NCBI GenBank assembly: GCA_030744755.1
Contig: JASLPY010000037.1
Span: forward strand, 1 to 48,904
Length of the DNA: 48,904 nt
From: Kiritimatiellia bacterium
GTDB lineage: Bacteria; Verrucomicrobiota; Kiritimatiellia; UBA8416; JADHWI01
Reading direction: 5' to 3'
In this document: one piece after another, positions 17,014 through 25,395 of the stretch
Layout of the letters: every line of letters begins with the position of its first letter
Position numbering within the stretch: position 1 is the first letter of the stretch
Translations under genes and position numbers: made by a program
The notes under the pieces: generated by a model
Told to the model about the DNA's origin: nothing
What the model saw: only the letters and a program-made list of their open reading frames with translations
Database searches by the model: none

Positions 17014-17252
17014 GTCCGTCAGCTTGCCTTGCTCAGGGGCCGGGAGGCGGCTGCGATGTTTCTCTTTTTATAGTAGTTACGTACATAGGCCGGTGATAAG
17101 TGGGCATTCGCCAACTTGAACCCCGAATAGGGCGGCCACAGGTCTTCCAGATCATGGTCAATCCCACTGCTGCCCGGGTTTTCCATTTCCTCCACATAAT
17201 CGCGTGTGGCCTCGAGAATTTCGTCCGCCGTGTTGTTTTCTATGGTGAAGGC
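17014..17252 (-). repeat. Direct repeat, copy 2: native 3' end of the glycosyltransferase gene
   Basis: This is the source-like copy of the repeat at 14886-15124. Here the sequence is in frame with the full-length glycosyltransferase and encodes its last 78 residues. The two copies bracket the IS remnant and the AT-rich methyltransferase, so recombination between them would delete about 2.1 kb. Confidence 0.9.
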
Positions 17253-18386
17253 ACTGAGAACATCGATCGAGAACGCATATCTTCCCGCCACATCCGAGAA
17301 GGAAATATGGTTCCCTTCATGGTCATAAGCGTGTTTGTAATAGAGCCACGTATTGCTGCAAACGCTGCTGAATTGGAATACGTTGAGACCAAGCGTGGGA
17401 CGGTCCGTGACCAGTCCAGCGGACATGGTGCCGCCGCCCTGATCACCGATATGAATATCCGCGTGCAACGCCACATAGGTTCTCCAGAGGTGGCGCTCCA
17501 GCCCCAGCGTCTCGCTGTCCACCACCATGCCTTCAAATTCTTCCGCCACCGATCTGACTAGGGGGCGATCCCCGGTGAGAAGGACCTGATAACCGCGCGA
17601 CACCAGAAAACGTATGGCGGGCAGATAGGTCTCAAAGGAACTTCCGTCAGAATTGATCGCGAAAGAAGTCTCGCTGGATCTCTTCTTGAGATAAAGCCCG
17701 CACAGGCGCACTCTCGCACGATCCCCCCGCGCCCGTGTCAATGCATGTTCCACCGTTGCGCGCAGTTCCGGGGGCAGGGACGGTTTCTTCAGCATGAGAT
17801 CACGTTGAAGATGGAAATACATGCTGTACCTTATATCGCCTGACCACTCGTCCGCCCAAATATCCCGGGGGGTTCGCGCCAGCATTTCGTTGAGAGCCTT
17901 GAGGCAGGCCTCAGGAGGGGGAGCCCCTTTAAAAATTTTTGCGTAGGTCTGCAGGACAGGACTGTTACCCAGCCAGCACGCCAGGCGTGACAGAATCCAC
18001 CTCGCCGCAGGGTCATGCCAGCGGCGGCGGGGGATAACGGCGCGGCGCCCGCGGAAATTAAAATCCAAAACGAATCGCGGCAGGGTTATAAATTCCACAT
18101 TCTCCACGTCATGCCAGATAACAGGCACAACCGGATTATGGGACGGCTCCCGGAAGGTCATAAAGACAACATGCCGATCGGGAAAGAGGTGGCGGCAAAA
18201 ATCCGGGATCTGAATCGTTCCGCCGAAGTTGATCTTCTCGGGCAGGATAAGCACTTCAGCCCGCCGCAGACTGGGGAGATGAAACAACAGAATACGCAGG
18301 GTGAAGAACAACAGGCTGAAGGGTAGCAGGCCCCATCCGATGAAATGGATCGTCTGAGTCTTTAGAAGTCGCAGAAAAGTCAGCAC
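17019..18386 (-). CDS. Glycosyltransferase-like protein of a surface-glycan family, 455 aa, N-terminal membrane anchor
   Basis: The first 45 residues form a hydrophobic anchor (TIHFIGWGLLPFSLLFFTLR). The rest is soluble with NFGGTIQIPDFCRHLFPDRH near the start, YLPAIRFLVSRGYQVLLTGD near residue 270, and a loop HIGDQGGGTMSAGL followed by PTLGLNVF. This pattern (Y-x-AI-L-GY-V-GD, then a Gly-rich loop before P-x-x-x-N) recalls the TIGR04372-type putative glycosyltransferases; I am only moderately sure of that name. Paralogs lie at 18499-19845 and 42147-43448. The GTG at 18386 is chosen because GGAGGGAG precedes it and because the duplicated fragment at 20054 begins with an aligned GTG. Likely role: adds a sugar on the cytoplasmic face of the inner membrane. 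Confidence 0.65.
   Translation of the reverse strand: MLTFLRLLKTQTIHFIGWGLLPFSLLFFTLRILLFHLPSLRRAEVLILPEKINFGGTIQIPDFCRHLFPDRHVVFMTFREPSHNPVVPVIWHDVENVEFITLPRFVLDFNFRGRRAVIPRRRWHDPAARWILSRLACWLGNSPVLQTYAKIFKGAPPPEACLKALNEMLARTPRDIWADEWSGDIRYSMYFHLQRDLMLKKPSLPPELRATVEHALTRARGDRARVRLCGLYLKKRSSETSFAINSDGSSFETYLPAIRFLVSRGYQVLLTGDRPLVRSVAEEFEGMVVDSETLGLERHLWRTYVALHADIHIGDQGGGTMSAGLVTDRPTLGLNVFQFSSVCSNTWLYYKHAYDHEGNHISFSDVAGRYAFSIDVLSAFTIENNTADEILEATRDYVEEMENPGSSGIDHDLEDLWPPYSGFKLANAHLSPAYVRNYYKKRNIAAASRPLSKAS
18256..18354 (-). repeat. 99-bp direct repeat, copy 1 (5' end of glycosyltransferase gene)
   Basis: By eye this is identical, base for base, to 19924-20022. It encodes the membrane-anchor segment around HFIGWGLLPFSLLFFTLR in the full-length gene. 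Perfect identity over 99 bp points to a recent duplication or gene conversion. Confidence 0.9.
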
Positions 18387-18498
18387 GTATGGCTCCCTCC
18401 ATGGAGAGTCTTGTCGAAGTAATGAAGTGGACACGTCAGGAAATGCCCATAGCCGTCTCTTCCTGAGCGCAGCTTATTCCCAGGCGCGGGGAAGCAAC

Positions 18499-19845
18499 TC
18501 AGTTGTTCCCTTGATTTCCCTGAGTTTCCACGGCTGTCTGAGCCTGGCGGTCGCGACAGATAAAAGCCGGAGAAAAACGCGCGCCAAGGACGTGAAAGAA
18601 GGACACAAGTGGAATCGCGTCCAAAATCTCCTTTTCCAGAGCTCCGACATCGCTCCCCAAGCCCCTTTCTTCCACGTCTTCGAGAAAGCATTTTACTCCC
18701 TCACAAATTTCTTCCTGTGTATTTTTATGGTAGACCAGCGCCTTGGCGTATTTCTTTTGGAGCACGTAATAGCCATACGCGTCCATCTCGACGACGTTTT
18801 TGTAAGGTGCCGGATTGCCAGATTCATCCGTTGCCCGTTTCGGGTAGATCCACTTTCCGGGCATGGCAACAACCCCATAGACGTTAAATGCGATGGAGGG
18901 CTTGTCCATAATCACGGGCAGGATCATGCCGCCCTCGCCTTCGCCAATCACGATGTCCGCTTCGATGGGGGCAAAAAGCCGGAACAGATCAAGTTCAACG
19001 CCAAGCTTCCGGGCATCGACCACCATACCGGAAAAATCGTCGAACTGTTCATCCTCAAGTGTTCGGTCGCCGCAAAGCATCACCTGATAACCATAATCCA
19101 CCAACAGCCTGATGGCCGGCAGGTATGCTTCCATAGGCGAACCATCACGCGCTTTGCCGTCTGAGTGTGTTTCCACCCTGTTGTGCATCATGCACAATTT
19201 CACCATCCGTCCTCCACGCACCTGAAGCAGTTTTTCGTGGATTTCGCTCTTTTCGGGTTCCGGCATCACGGGGAGCGGCGCGGGGTCGCCCTTGGCAACG
19301 GAAGAACCCCAGAGAACATGAGCGTAGAACTGAGGAGGAATCTGCGTATCTTCGTGATTCATGTAATCCTGGGGGACGACATCCGAGAGGTCCGCGGGAA
19401 TAGGCAGGTTATGGTAGATATCGCGTATTCTCCGTTGTTCAGTTCCAGAGGTCAGGATCCGAAACAGCCAGTATGTAACCTTATTCAGAACCGGTTCTCC
19501 TATTGTCTTTTCCGGCAAGCAGAACTTTTTCCCAAAGAGGGAAAAAAGGAAAAATGGACTTCTTAAGAAACGAACGGAAATGTCGGTGAAAATTCTACCC
19601 AGTTTTGTGTTCTGTGTTCCGCCAGGCTCCCATACGAGAACAACCGTAACATGTTTGCCAGAGAGAACACGTCGGATGGCATCAATAAACATCAGACCCT
19701 GCCCGTAATTGATGGCATGGGTATGGATGAAAATAACCTCCGATGCCCGCAAGTCGGAAAAAATGCTTTTCAGGCTCCATGACCACCGCAGCACGATCAA
19801 CGGCAGGCAAATAACAGAAGCGACCCAAAGTACTGTTTTCACCAT
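18499..19845 (-). CDS. Glycosyltransferase-like protein, paralog of the gene at 17019, 448 aa
   Basis: One N-terminal hydrophobic helix (VLWVASVICLPLIVLRW) is followed by a soluble region with THAINYGQGLMFIDAIRRVL, AYLPAIRLLVDYGYQVMLCGD and VIGEGEGGMILPVIMDKPSI, the same order of motifs as in the paralogs at 17.0-18.4 kb and 42.1-43.4 kb. Identity among the three is low except at these motifs, so they probably add different sugars. Its ATG overlaps by seven bases the stop of a 71-codon ORF that is a truncated 5' end of another paralog. Membrane-associated glycosyl transfer is inferred from context; no donor can be named. Confidence 0.62.
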   Translation of the reverse strand: MVKTVLWVASVICLPLIVLRWSWSLKSIFSDLRASEVIFIHTHAINYGQGLMFIDAIRRVLSGKHVTVVLVWEPGGTQNTKLGRIFTDISVRFLRSPFFLFSLFGKKFCLPEKTIGEPVLNKVTYWLFRILTSGTEQRRIRDIYHNLPIPADLSDVVPQDYMNHEDTQIPPQFYAHVLWGSSVAKGDPAPLPVMPEPEKSEIHEKLLQVRGGRMVKLCMMHNRVETHSDGKARDGSPMEAYLPAIRLLVDYGYQVMLCGDRTLEDEQFDDFSGMVVDARKLGVELDLFRLFAPIEADIVIGEGEGGMILPVIMDKPSIAFNVYGVVAMPGKWIYPKRATDESGNPAPYKNVVEMDAYGYYVLQKKYAKALVYHKNTQEEICEGVKCFLEDVEERGLGSDVGALEKEILDAIPLVSFFHVLGARFSPAFICRDRQAQTAVETQGNQGNN

Positions 19846-20054
19846 GTGACGTTCTTTGACCTCTCAAAATGAAAGCCTGACATTCTTTCCGTTCCAGCTA
19901 TTGCCGTGGATTCTTCTATACTGTCAGCCCGCCGCAGACTGGGGAGATGAAACAACAGAATACGCAGGGTGAAGAACAACAGGCTGAAGGGTAGCAGGCC
20001 CCATCCGATGAAATGGATCGTCCAGGCCTTCGACTTTTGTAAAAATATCGGCAC
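19839..20054 (-). pseudogene. Truncated 5' end of a glycosyltransferase gene, 71-codon membrane peptide ORF
   Basis: From the GTG at 20054 the ORF encodes the same membrane anchor as the gene at 17019 (TIHFIGWGLLPFSLLFFTLR, then FHLPSLRRA), after which homology stops and 29 unrelated residues follow. The stop overlaps the ATG of the next glycosyltransferase by seven bases, so translation of the peptide could drive translation of that gene. It is either debris from a deletion or a small leader that now serves its neighbour. The first 14 residues differ from the 17019 copy, so it derives from a different paralog or has diverged. Confidence 0.7.
19924..20022 (-). repeat. 99-bp direct repeat, copy 2
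   Basis: Identical by eye to 18256-18354. Here it lies in the 71-codon fragment ORF. The two copies are in the same orientation 1.67 kb apart, flanking most of the 448-aa glycosyltransferase gene. Confidence 0.9.
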
Positions 20055-20111
20055 TAGCTATTCCCTGAATGATTGGTTTCTAAATTAAGAGACAGCGGGA
20101 TTACCCCTGCG

Positions 20112-20666
20112 TCACGGCAACAATCGCGTCAGTTCCGCCACAAACTCCCGCACCGCCTCTTCGTTCTCCCCGTCCGGCCCCCAGGGAGGAAACACGCTGT
20201 CCCCGGGAGAAAAGGGGCCGGGCCGGCTTTCGTGATAGACCACCACGTCGGTGAGCGGGAAATTGGTGTGATACATGCCAGTGCCGACGCCATAGACCAT
20301 GGTGTTGGACGTGTCCATGCGACAGGCATCCACCACCTTTCCCTCGTCGTCAAAGATAACCACCCCCATCTCACCCTCGATCATGTGATAGCTCTCGTCC
20401 TTTTCCAGATGCTTGTGGGAGCGGAAACACTGCCCCGCGTACTGGACCACAATCATGTCATGTAAAAGCGCGTCGGGGCCCTCGTGAAGACAAAGCCGAA
20501 TTCCCTTTCCGGTTCCCTTACCCTTGGCCACCAACTCGGCGACCAGCTCCCGCGTCACCGCCACAGGCTTGCGGCGACAAAAATAGGCTGGGGATTTCCT
20601 GCTGTCGCCGAGACCCACCGCTTGGTCATCGTCGAGACGGATTAGAGATGATCTGTTTTTATCCAT
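20112..20666 (-). CDS. wbuC: WbuC-family cupin-fold metalloprotein, 184 aa
   Basis: The protein carries RLCLHEGPDALLHDMIVVQ followed by RSHKHLEKDESYHMIEGEM, a cupin metal site with HKH and an E-x-Y-H-x-I-x-G motif, as in WbuC proteins of O-antigen clusters. Members of this family sit at the ends of O-antigen loci; their reaction is not established, though a sugar isomerase or lyase role fits the cupin fold. GAGGAAAAAT precedes the ATG. Eight bases separate it from the RmlD-like gene upstream, and it is the last gene of that block. Length is close to that of other family members. Confidence 0.82.
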   Translation of the reverse strand: MDKNRSSLIRLDDDQAVGLGDSRKSPAYFCRRKPVAVTRELVAELVAKGKGTGKGIRLCLHEGPDALLHDMIVVQYAGQCFRSHKHLEKDESYHMIEGEMGVVIFDDEGKVVDACRMDTSNTMVYGVGTGMYHTNFPLTDVVVYHESRPGPFSPGDSVFPPWGPDGENEEAVREFVAELTRLLP

Positions 20667-20674
20667 ATTTTTCC

Positions 20675-21571
20675 TCAGGATGCCGCGGCCACCAGATCAC
20701 AACAGGCGGAACGAAGAGTCCGCATTTCCAGGCCCGTGGCCGCCATCAGCCTGTCGGATCTCATGGAGACATCGCGGGGCCGTTTCTCCTCGGTGGGAAA
20801 GTCGTCGATGCTGCACGAAACCACATTCACGTTCACGGGGCCGGAGCGGCGCATTTCCCCCAGAAGGGTTTCGAACATCTCCAGACGGCTTAAGGGCTGC
20901 GGCCCCGCCACGTGATAGATTCCCGTCGCCCCCTCCTCCATCAGACGGATCACGGCCTCGGCCACATCGTCCACATGTACCGGCGATGCCGTGTAATCGC
21001 GGGCGCACCTCACGGTTTCCGTGCCCCCTGCCACCGTCCTGTGCCATCCGGCGATGACCCCGCCGCCCGCCGGGTTAGAACCGTAGACATTAGCGATGCG
21101 CAGAACAAGAGCGTCGGGAACGTGGTCTTGCAGACATTCCTCGATCTCGGCCTTCTGTTTTCCATAGAGCAGAATTGGATTCACCGGATCACTTTCCACA
21201 TAGCCGCCCTTGTACCCGTCGAAGACCACCTCGGTGGAAGCGAAGACCGGACGAGTGCCGGATTCGGCCAATTGGTCGATGATGGCCTTTATTGCCGTCA
21301 CGTTGAGCGCCCGTGACGCTTCGGGGTTTCGCGCACAATCATCGGGATGTGCGTTGGCGAGCAGGATCACGGCGTGGGAAAAGGTTTCCAGACTGGGAAC
21401 CGCCTGAACCAGGCTCTCTGCCCGCGCATCGAATTTCAAGCCGCCGGAAAAGAACGTCCCGTTATAGGTGGCCACAACCCGGTCTTCCCCCATCCGGGCC
21501 GCGAGACGGGCGCAAAGATGGTGGCCGATGAATCCGGATCCGCCGAGAACGAGAATTTTTCCCTCACTCAA
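20675..21571 (-). CDS. NAD-dependent sugar epimerase/reductase, RmlD-like SDR, 298 aa
   Basis: The N-terminal GGSGFIGHHLCARL is the NAD(P)-binding loop of extended short-chain dehydrogenases. ASTEVVFDGYKGGYVESDP and PILLYGKQKAEIEECL supply the catalytic Ser/Thr region and YxxxK pair typical of RmlD (dTDP-4-dehydrorhamnose reductase) and relatives. Such enzymes reduce the 4-keto group of a nucleotide-linked deoxysugar. The start appears to be TTG at 21571, overlapping the methyltransferase stop; no better start is present. A second RmlD-like gene lies at 46664-47563. Which keto-sugar it reduces is unknown; no RmlB dehydratase was seen in the window. Confidence 0.82.
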   Translation of the reverse strand: MSEGKILVLGGSGFIGHHLCARLAARMGEDRVVATYNGTFFSGGLKFDARAESLVQAVPSLETFSHAVILLANAHPDDCARNPEASRALNVTAIKAIIDQLAESGTRPVFASTEVVFDGYKGGYVESDPVNPILLYGKQKAEIEECLQDHVPDALVLRIANVYGSNPAGGGVIAGWHRTVAGGTETVRCARDYTASPVHVDDVAEAVIRLMEEGATGIYHVAGPQPLSRLEMFETLLGEMRRSGPVNVNVVSCSIDDFPTEEKRPRDVSMRSDRLMAATGLEMRTLRSACCDLVAAAS

Positions 21572-22226
21572 AACAGATGAATCCGTGGTCGCCCGAATAG
21601 CCGGACAGGTCGAATACCCATTGCCATTCTTCTGGGGTAAAAAAGCTTTCGCAGGTCAGTTGCCAATAGAGCAGGTTCGCCTTCTCTCGCTCATTACGAT
21701 AGGACTCCACCACCATGTATTTGCCGCCACGCCCCACTCTCTCGATTTCCCGGAGCGATTCCATGAGGTCGAACAGATAGAGATTGTGCAGGGTGGTGAT
21801 GGAAACCACGAAGTCGAAACTGTTGTCCTCGAAAGGCAGCTTCCTGGCATGCCCCCGCTTCAGGGCCGGCTTGACCTCTTCCTTGGCGTGCTCGATGGCG
21901 TAATCGGAAATATCGATCCCGGCTACCTCCACTCCCGGCACCACCTGGGTGAATTCGTAGAGCAGGAATCCCTTGCCGCAGCCCACGTCGAGGATTCTGT
22001 AGCCGGGTTTGATGCCATAATGGGCCGCCATTTTTTCGGCCACCGGACGCCAGCGCCCATCATACCGCATGCCGCCATAGCCGGTGGCGCGGTCACCATC
22101 CCAGTAGTCGCGGTCCCAGCGTTTGGCCAACTCGGCGCATTCGGCCTTGTCCCGTTCATTCACGCGGCCAAGGTAGTCACGCTTGGTGCCGGAATGGAGG
22201 CTGCCCAGGAAATCGATCTCGGTCAT
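21564..22226 (-). CDS. Class I SAM-dependent methyltransferase, 220 aa
   Basis: The start MTEIDFLGSLHSGTKRDYL leads to RWDRDYWDGDRATGYGGMRY and the SAM motif ILDVGCGKGFLLYEF, then VAGIDISDYAIEHAKEEV and FDFVVSITTLHN. Proteins with this opening are recurrent in glycan clusters beside radical SAM/SPASM and transketolase genes, which is the arrangement here. ATG at 22226 is preferred to a longer frame start because it begins the conserved TEIDFL segment and clears the upstream stop by 16 bp. It probably methylates the sugar product of this block. The acceptor atom is unknown. Confidence 0.83.
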   Translation of the reverse strand: MTEIDFLGSLHSGTKRDYLGRVNERDKAECAELAKRWDRDYWDGDRATGYGGMRYDGRWRPVAEKMAAHYGIKPGYRILDVGCGKGFLLYEFTQVVPGVEVAGIDISDYAIEHAKEEVKPALKRGHARKLPFEDNSFDFVVSITTLHNLYLFDLMESLREIERVGRGGKYMVVESYRNEREKANLLYWQLTCESFFTPEEWQWVFDLSGYSGDHGFICFE

Positions 22227-22242
22227 GTCTCTGAAATTCCGG

Positions 22243-23307
22243 CTAGACGAACTGTCCGTGTTCGGGGTCAACGGCGAGATAGTCCATCATCCCCAGATTC
22301 TTCACATGGTCGGCGCAGTGATGGGAACAGTCCCTGGACGGGTCGATGGCGTAGACCCGCTCGCGGTTCTCCTCGGAAAACCAGAATTCCTTGAAGGAGC
22401 GGTCCTTGATGGAGCCCAGCGTACCGCCCTTGGTGAAGGCCTTGTCGTGACAGCTATAGACCACACAGTCGCCGCCGATCACCGGGTTGAACTGGATGTT
22501 GGGGCAAATGGCATAGGGGCGGTCGAAGCGCTCCTCCATCTCGTGATAATGATTGAGGACGGTGAAAGTTTCCGTGGCCATAGCCTCGGCCAGGGCGATT
22601 TCCTCGTCGATGCGTGGTTTGAGTTTCTGGTGATAGGCGTTGAATTCGGCGCCGTCATTGCTCACCACCGCGCCCACCAGCTTCACATGGTTGACGCCCA
22701 CATCCTTGAGCAGCGCCACAAGCTCCGACACATGTTCGTAATTGTCGTGGCCCATGATGAGGCTCACCCCCAGCACGCAATGGGATTGGCGCGCCACGAA
22801 ATCACGCATATTGGTGATCAGCTTGTCGAAGGCGTCCTCGCCGATGCGCCGTGCCTCGGCATAGCTGGGGCCGTCCCATCCTTCCATGGAAATCCGCACC
22901 CAGGTGGCATGGTCGGCAAAGGCGTCGGCCACCTTGCCCTTGAGATTGGAGCCGTTGGTAAGCGCCCCCACCTTGATCCCGCCCGTGGCCAGACGTTCGA
23001 TAACGTCCGGCAGGGGCTTGTAGATCAGGGGCTCGCCGCCGCCGGAAAAGGTCACCGCGCGCACCCCCATCTCGACGATGTCGTCGACGATCTCGAACAT
23101 CTTGTCGGTGGGGATAAGGTCTTTCACATCCATATCCTCACCCAGTTGCAGATTGCTGACCCGATAGGCGCAGTACCAGCAGTCATGATTGCAGTGGTTC
23201 ACGGGCTTGATGCGGATGTTCACCGGGGCCTCGAGACGGCGTTCGCGGATGGCCTCCAGACGCTCGGGAAAGCGAAACGGCTTCAGCATGCTGTAGAGCT
23301 TGGTCAC
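22243..23307 (-). CDS. Radical SAM/SPASM-type enzyme, 354 aa
   Basis: The core has NHCNHDCWYCAY (Cys at about 39, 43 and 46; CxxxCxxC), FSGGGEPLIYKPL (the GGE motif that contacts SAM) and LTNGSNLKGK. The C-terminal part has further Cys residues (CPNIQFNP, GDCVVYSC, DCSHHCADH) suited to auxiliary iron-sulfur clusters of SPASM or twitch type. Start: GTG at 23307 has GGAAGGA nine bases upstream and begins VTKLYSMLKPF; the longer open frame overlaps the upstream aminotransferase and is not conserved-looking. In family members such enzymes perform dehydrogenation, epimerisation or crosslinking. In this block, between an aminotransferase and a methyltransferase, a sugar-directed reaction is inferred. 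Confidence 0.85.
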   Translation of the reverse strand: MTKLYSMLKPFRFPERLEAIRERRLEAPVNIRIKPVNHCNHDCWYCAYRVSNLQLGEDMDVKDLIPTDKMFEIVDDIVEMGVRAVTFSGGGEPLIYKPLPDVIERLATGGIKVGALTNGSNLKGKVADAFADHATWVRISMEGWDGPSYAEARRIGEDAFDKLITNMRDFVARQSHCVLGVSLIMGHDNYEHVSELVALLKDVGVNHVKLVGAVVSNDGAEFNAYHQKLKPRIDEEIALAEAMATETFTVLNHYHEMEERFDRPYAICPNIQFNPVIGGDCVVYSCHDKAFTKGGTLGSIKDRSFKEFWFSEENRERVYAIDPSRDCSHHCADHVKNLGMMDYLAVDPEHGQFV

Positions 23308-23362
23308 GTAGTTTTTTCCTTCCACGAACTTACAAACAGATATGGGAACAGAGGCCCGGAAA

Positions 23363-24472
23363 TCATCCGAAAAAACCGTTCGCGGCATCAGCCACGCGGC
23401 GCAGCTCGTCTTGCGTGAGATTCTGATACACCGGCAGGGAGAGAATGCGTTCCGCCTGACGTTCGACCATGGGAAAATCACCCGCCTTATGGCCGAGATG
23501 ACTTGCCGCCGGCTGCAGATGAATCGGCACCGGATAGTGGATGGCCGATCTTATCTGCCGCTCCGCCAGGTACGCTTTCAGTTCATCGCGCCGGTCCACC
23601 TGGATGACGAAGGTGTGATAGGTGTTGAATTCTACCTCCCGTTCCGGGGCCATGAAAACATGGGCCGGGTCCAACAATTCCCCATAAAGGGCGGCATTGC
23701 CCCGCCGCCGTTCGATAACGCCAGGCAGGACTTCCAGCTTGTAGCGCAGGATGGCCGCCTGCAGGGTGTCCATGCGGCTCACATGGCCGAAGGATTCCGA
23801 CAGCCCCTTGCCGATGAGCCCGTGATTGCCCATGCGCGCCACTTTCTCCGCCAACTCGCCGTTATCGGTGGTGAGAAACCCCGAATCTCCCGCAGCGTTG
23901 AAATTCTTCAGCGGATGGGCCGAGAAACAGCCCACATCTCCGAACGACCCGGCCAGCCGATCCTCATAGCGTGAGCCGAAGGACTGGGAGGCGTCCTCGA
24001 TCACCAACAGGCCGTTGCGTTTGGCGATTTCCGCCAGAGGCGTCATGTCCGCGATGCGGCCGGTAAGGTGAACTGGCATGATGGCCTTGGTTTGCGGCGT
24101 GATGGCCGCCTCTACTTTTTCGGGATCCATATTCAGGTCATCGCGCACATCGGCGAAAACCGGGGTTGCGCCGATGGTGGCCACGGCGGCGGCCGAGGCT
24201 ATAAAGGAATTGGGCGGCAGAATCACCTCGTCGCCGGCGCCAATTCCCAGCGCCATCATGCCCAGGGCCAAAGCGTCGGTGCCAGAATTCAGGGCCACCG
24301 CATGGGCGACGCCACAGAACTCCGCCACTTCCTTTTCGAGGATTTCAATATCCGGCCCACCCACCAGCTTGCCTTCGGCCAGCACCGCTTCCACGCGCGC
24401 CATGATCTCGTCGCGCTGTTCGGCAAACTGGGCGGCCATATCCACGTAGCGGATGGGGGCGGTATCGTTCAC
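23363..24472 (-). CDS. DegT/DnrJ/EryC1/StrS aminotransferase, 369 aa
   Basis: PLP-dependent sugar aminotransferase of fold type I. The Schiff-base lysine is in CFSAHPLKNFNAAGDSG (near residue 185). Other landmarks are VALNSGTDALALG near residue 60, IMPVHLTGRIADM, and VIEDASQSFGS, whose Asp contacts the PLP pyridine nitrogen. Such enzymes transfer an amino group to a keto-sugar nucleotide, usually from glutamate. Start is GTG overlapping the transketolase stop (GTGA). Its closest relative in the window is the partial gene at the right edge (48068-48904). It is part of a tight block with transketolase halves and radical SAM. Confidence 0.92.
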   Translation of the reverse strand: MNDTAPIRYVDMAAQFAEQRDEIMARVEAVLAEGKLVGGPDIEILEKEVAEFCGVAHAVALNSGTDALALGMMALGIGAGDEVILPPNSFIASAAAVATIGATPVFADVRDDLNMDPEKVEAAITPQTKAIMPVHLTGRIADMTPLAEIAKRNGLLVIEDASQSFGSRYEDRLAGSFGDVGCFSAHPLKNFNAAGDSGFLTTDNGELAEKVARMGNHGLIGKGLSESFGHVSRMDTLQAAILRYKLEVLPGVIERRRGNAALYGELLDPAHVFMAPEREVEFNTYHTFVIQVDRRDELKAYLAERQIRSAIHYPVPIHLQPAASHLGHKAGDFPMVERQAERILSLPVYQNLTQDELRRVADAANGFFG

Positions 24473-25395
24473 GACAGCACTCCACGCACCGTGGCCGAAA
24501 TACCGGCGGGATCGAGGCCGCAGCGTTCGAGCAGGAAATTCTGGGAGCCGTAATCGCTGATAAACCGGTCGGGAAGGCCGAGCCGCTTGAGCCGTGGCGG
24601 CGGAGCCTTCCAGTCATGGTCGGCGAAGAGTTCCGCCACCGCGCCACCGAGCCCGCCGATCAGGGTATGTTCCTCCACCGTCACCACCAGCTTCACCTGG
24701 CCCGCCAGTTTCAGCAGAGTATCGGCATCCAGCGGTTTCACCGTATGCATATGCAGCACGCCACACTCAATGCCCTCACCGGCTAACATGTCGGCGCTGG
24801 CAAGGGCGCGCTGGGCCATGACCCCGGTGGTGACGAACAATACCTCTCCGAGCTCGCGCAGGGTAATGGCGCGGCCGATCTCGAAGCCGTCGGAGTCACG
24901 CGACACCACGTCGTCATAGCCCTTGGCGAGGCGGATATATATGGGGCCTGGATGATCCATGGTATGGGGCATGAAGCGGCGCATTTCCTCGGCGTCAACG
25001 GGGGCCACTACGGTCATGCCCGGCAGGCTGCGCATGGCGGCGATGTCCTCCACCGCCATATGGGTGGGGCCCAGCGGCGCGTAAACCAGACCGCCGCCGT
25101 TGCCGATCAGCCGCACCGGCAGATCATGCAGGCACAAATCCACCGCCACCTGTTCGAAGGCGCGCCGCGTAATAAAAGTGGAGATGGTATGCACGTAGGG
25201 AATGAACCCTTCCATGGCGAGCCCTGCCGCCATGCCGATAATGTTGGCCTCGGCCACACCCTCCATGAAAAAGCGCTTGGGAATTTCCGCCTTCATGGCG
25301 TCCAGGGTTCCTGCCCCCAAATCCGAGCCCACATAGACCACGCGGGGATCGCGCCGCGCCAGTTCGTGAACCATTTCCAGACAAGCGCCACGCAT
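24469..25395 (-). CDS. Transketolase, C-terminal subunit, 308 aa
   Basis: Contains the pyrimidine-binding and C-terminal domains of a transketolase. The PP-interacting helix region includes EGVAEANIIGMAAGLAMEGF, where the Glu activates thiamine diphosphate; HMAVEDIAAMRSLPGMTVVAP and VVTVEEHTLIGGLGGAV are also typical. It is the partner of the separately encoded N-terminal half upstream, with which it shares one base (TGATG). Split transketolases move a two-carbon ketol unit between sugars. Because the pair is embedded in a glycan block rather than with pentose-phosphate genes, it likely makes an unusual sugar precursor. Confidence 0.9.
   Translation of the reverse strand: MRGACLEMVHELARRDPRVVYVGSDLGAGTLDAMKAEIPKRFFMEGVAEANIIGMAAGLAMEGFIPYVHTISTFITRRAFEQVAVDLCLHDLPVRLIGNGGGLVYAPLGPTHMAVEDIAAMRSLPGMTVVAPVDAEEMRRFMPHTMDHPGPIYIRLAKGYDDVVSRDSDGFEIGRAITLRELGEVLFVTTGVMAQRALASADMLAGEGIECGVLHMHTVKPLDADTLLKLAGQVKLVVTVEEHTLIGGLGGAVAELFADHDWKAPPPRLKRLGLPDRFISDYGSQNFLLERCGLDPAGISATVRGVLS

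Noticed and set aside
22183..23418. 411-codon plus-strand ORF
   Set aside because: It mirrors the radical SAM/SPASM gene and ends in the aminotransferase gene; it arises from GC-rich codon bias and lacks any motif.
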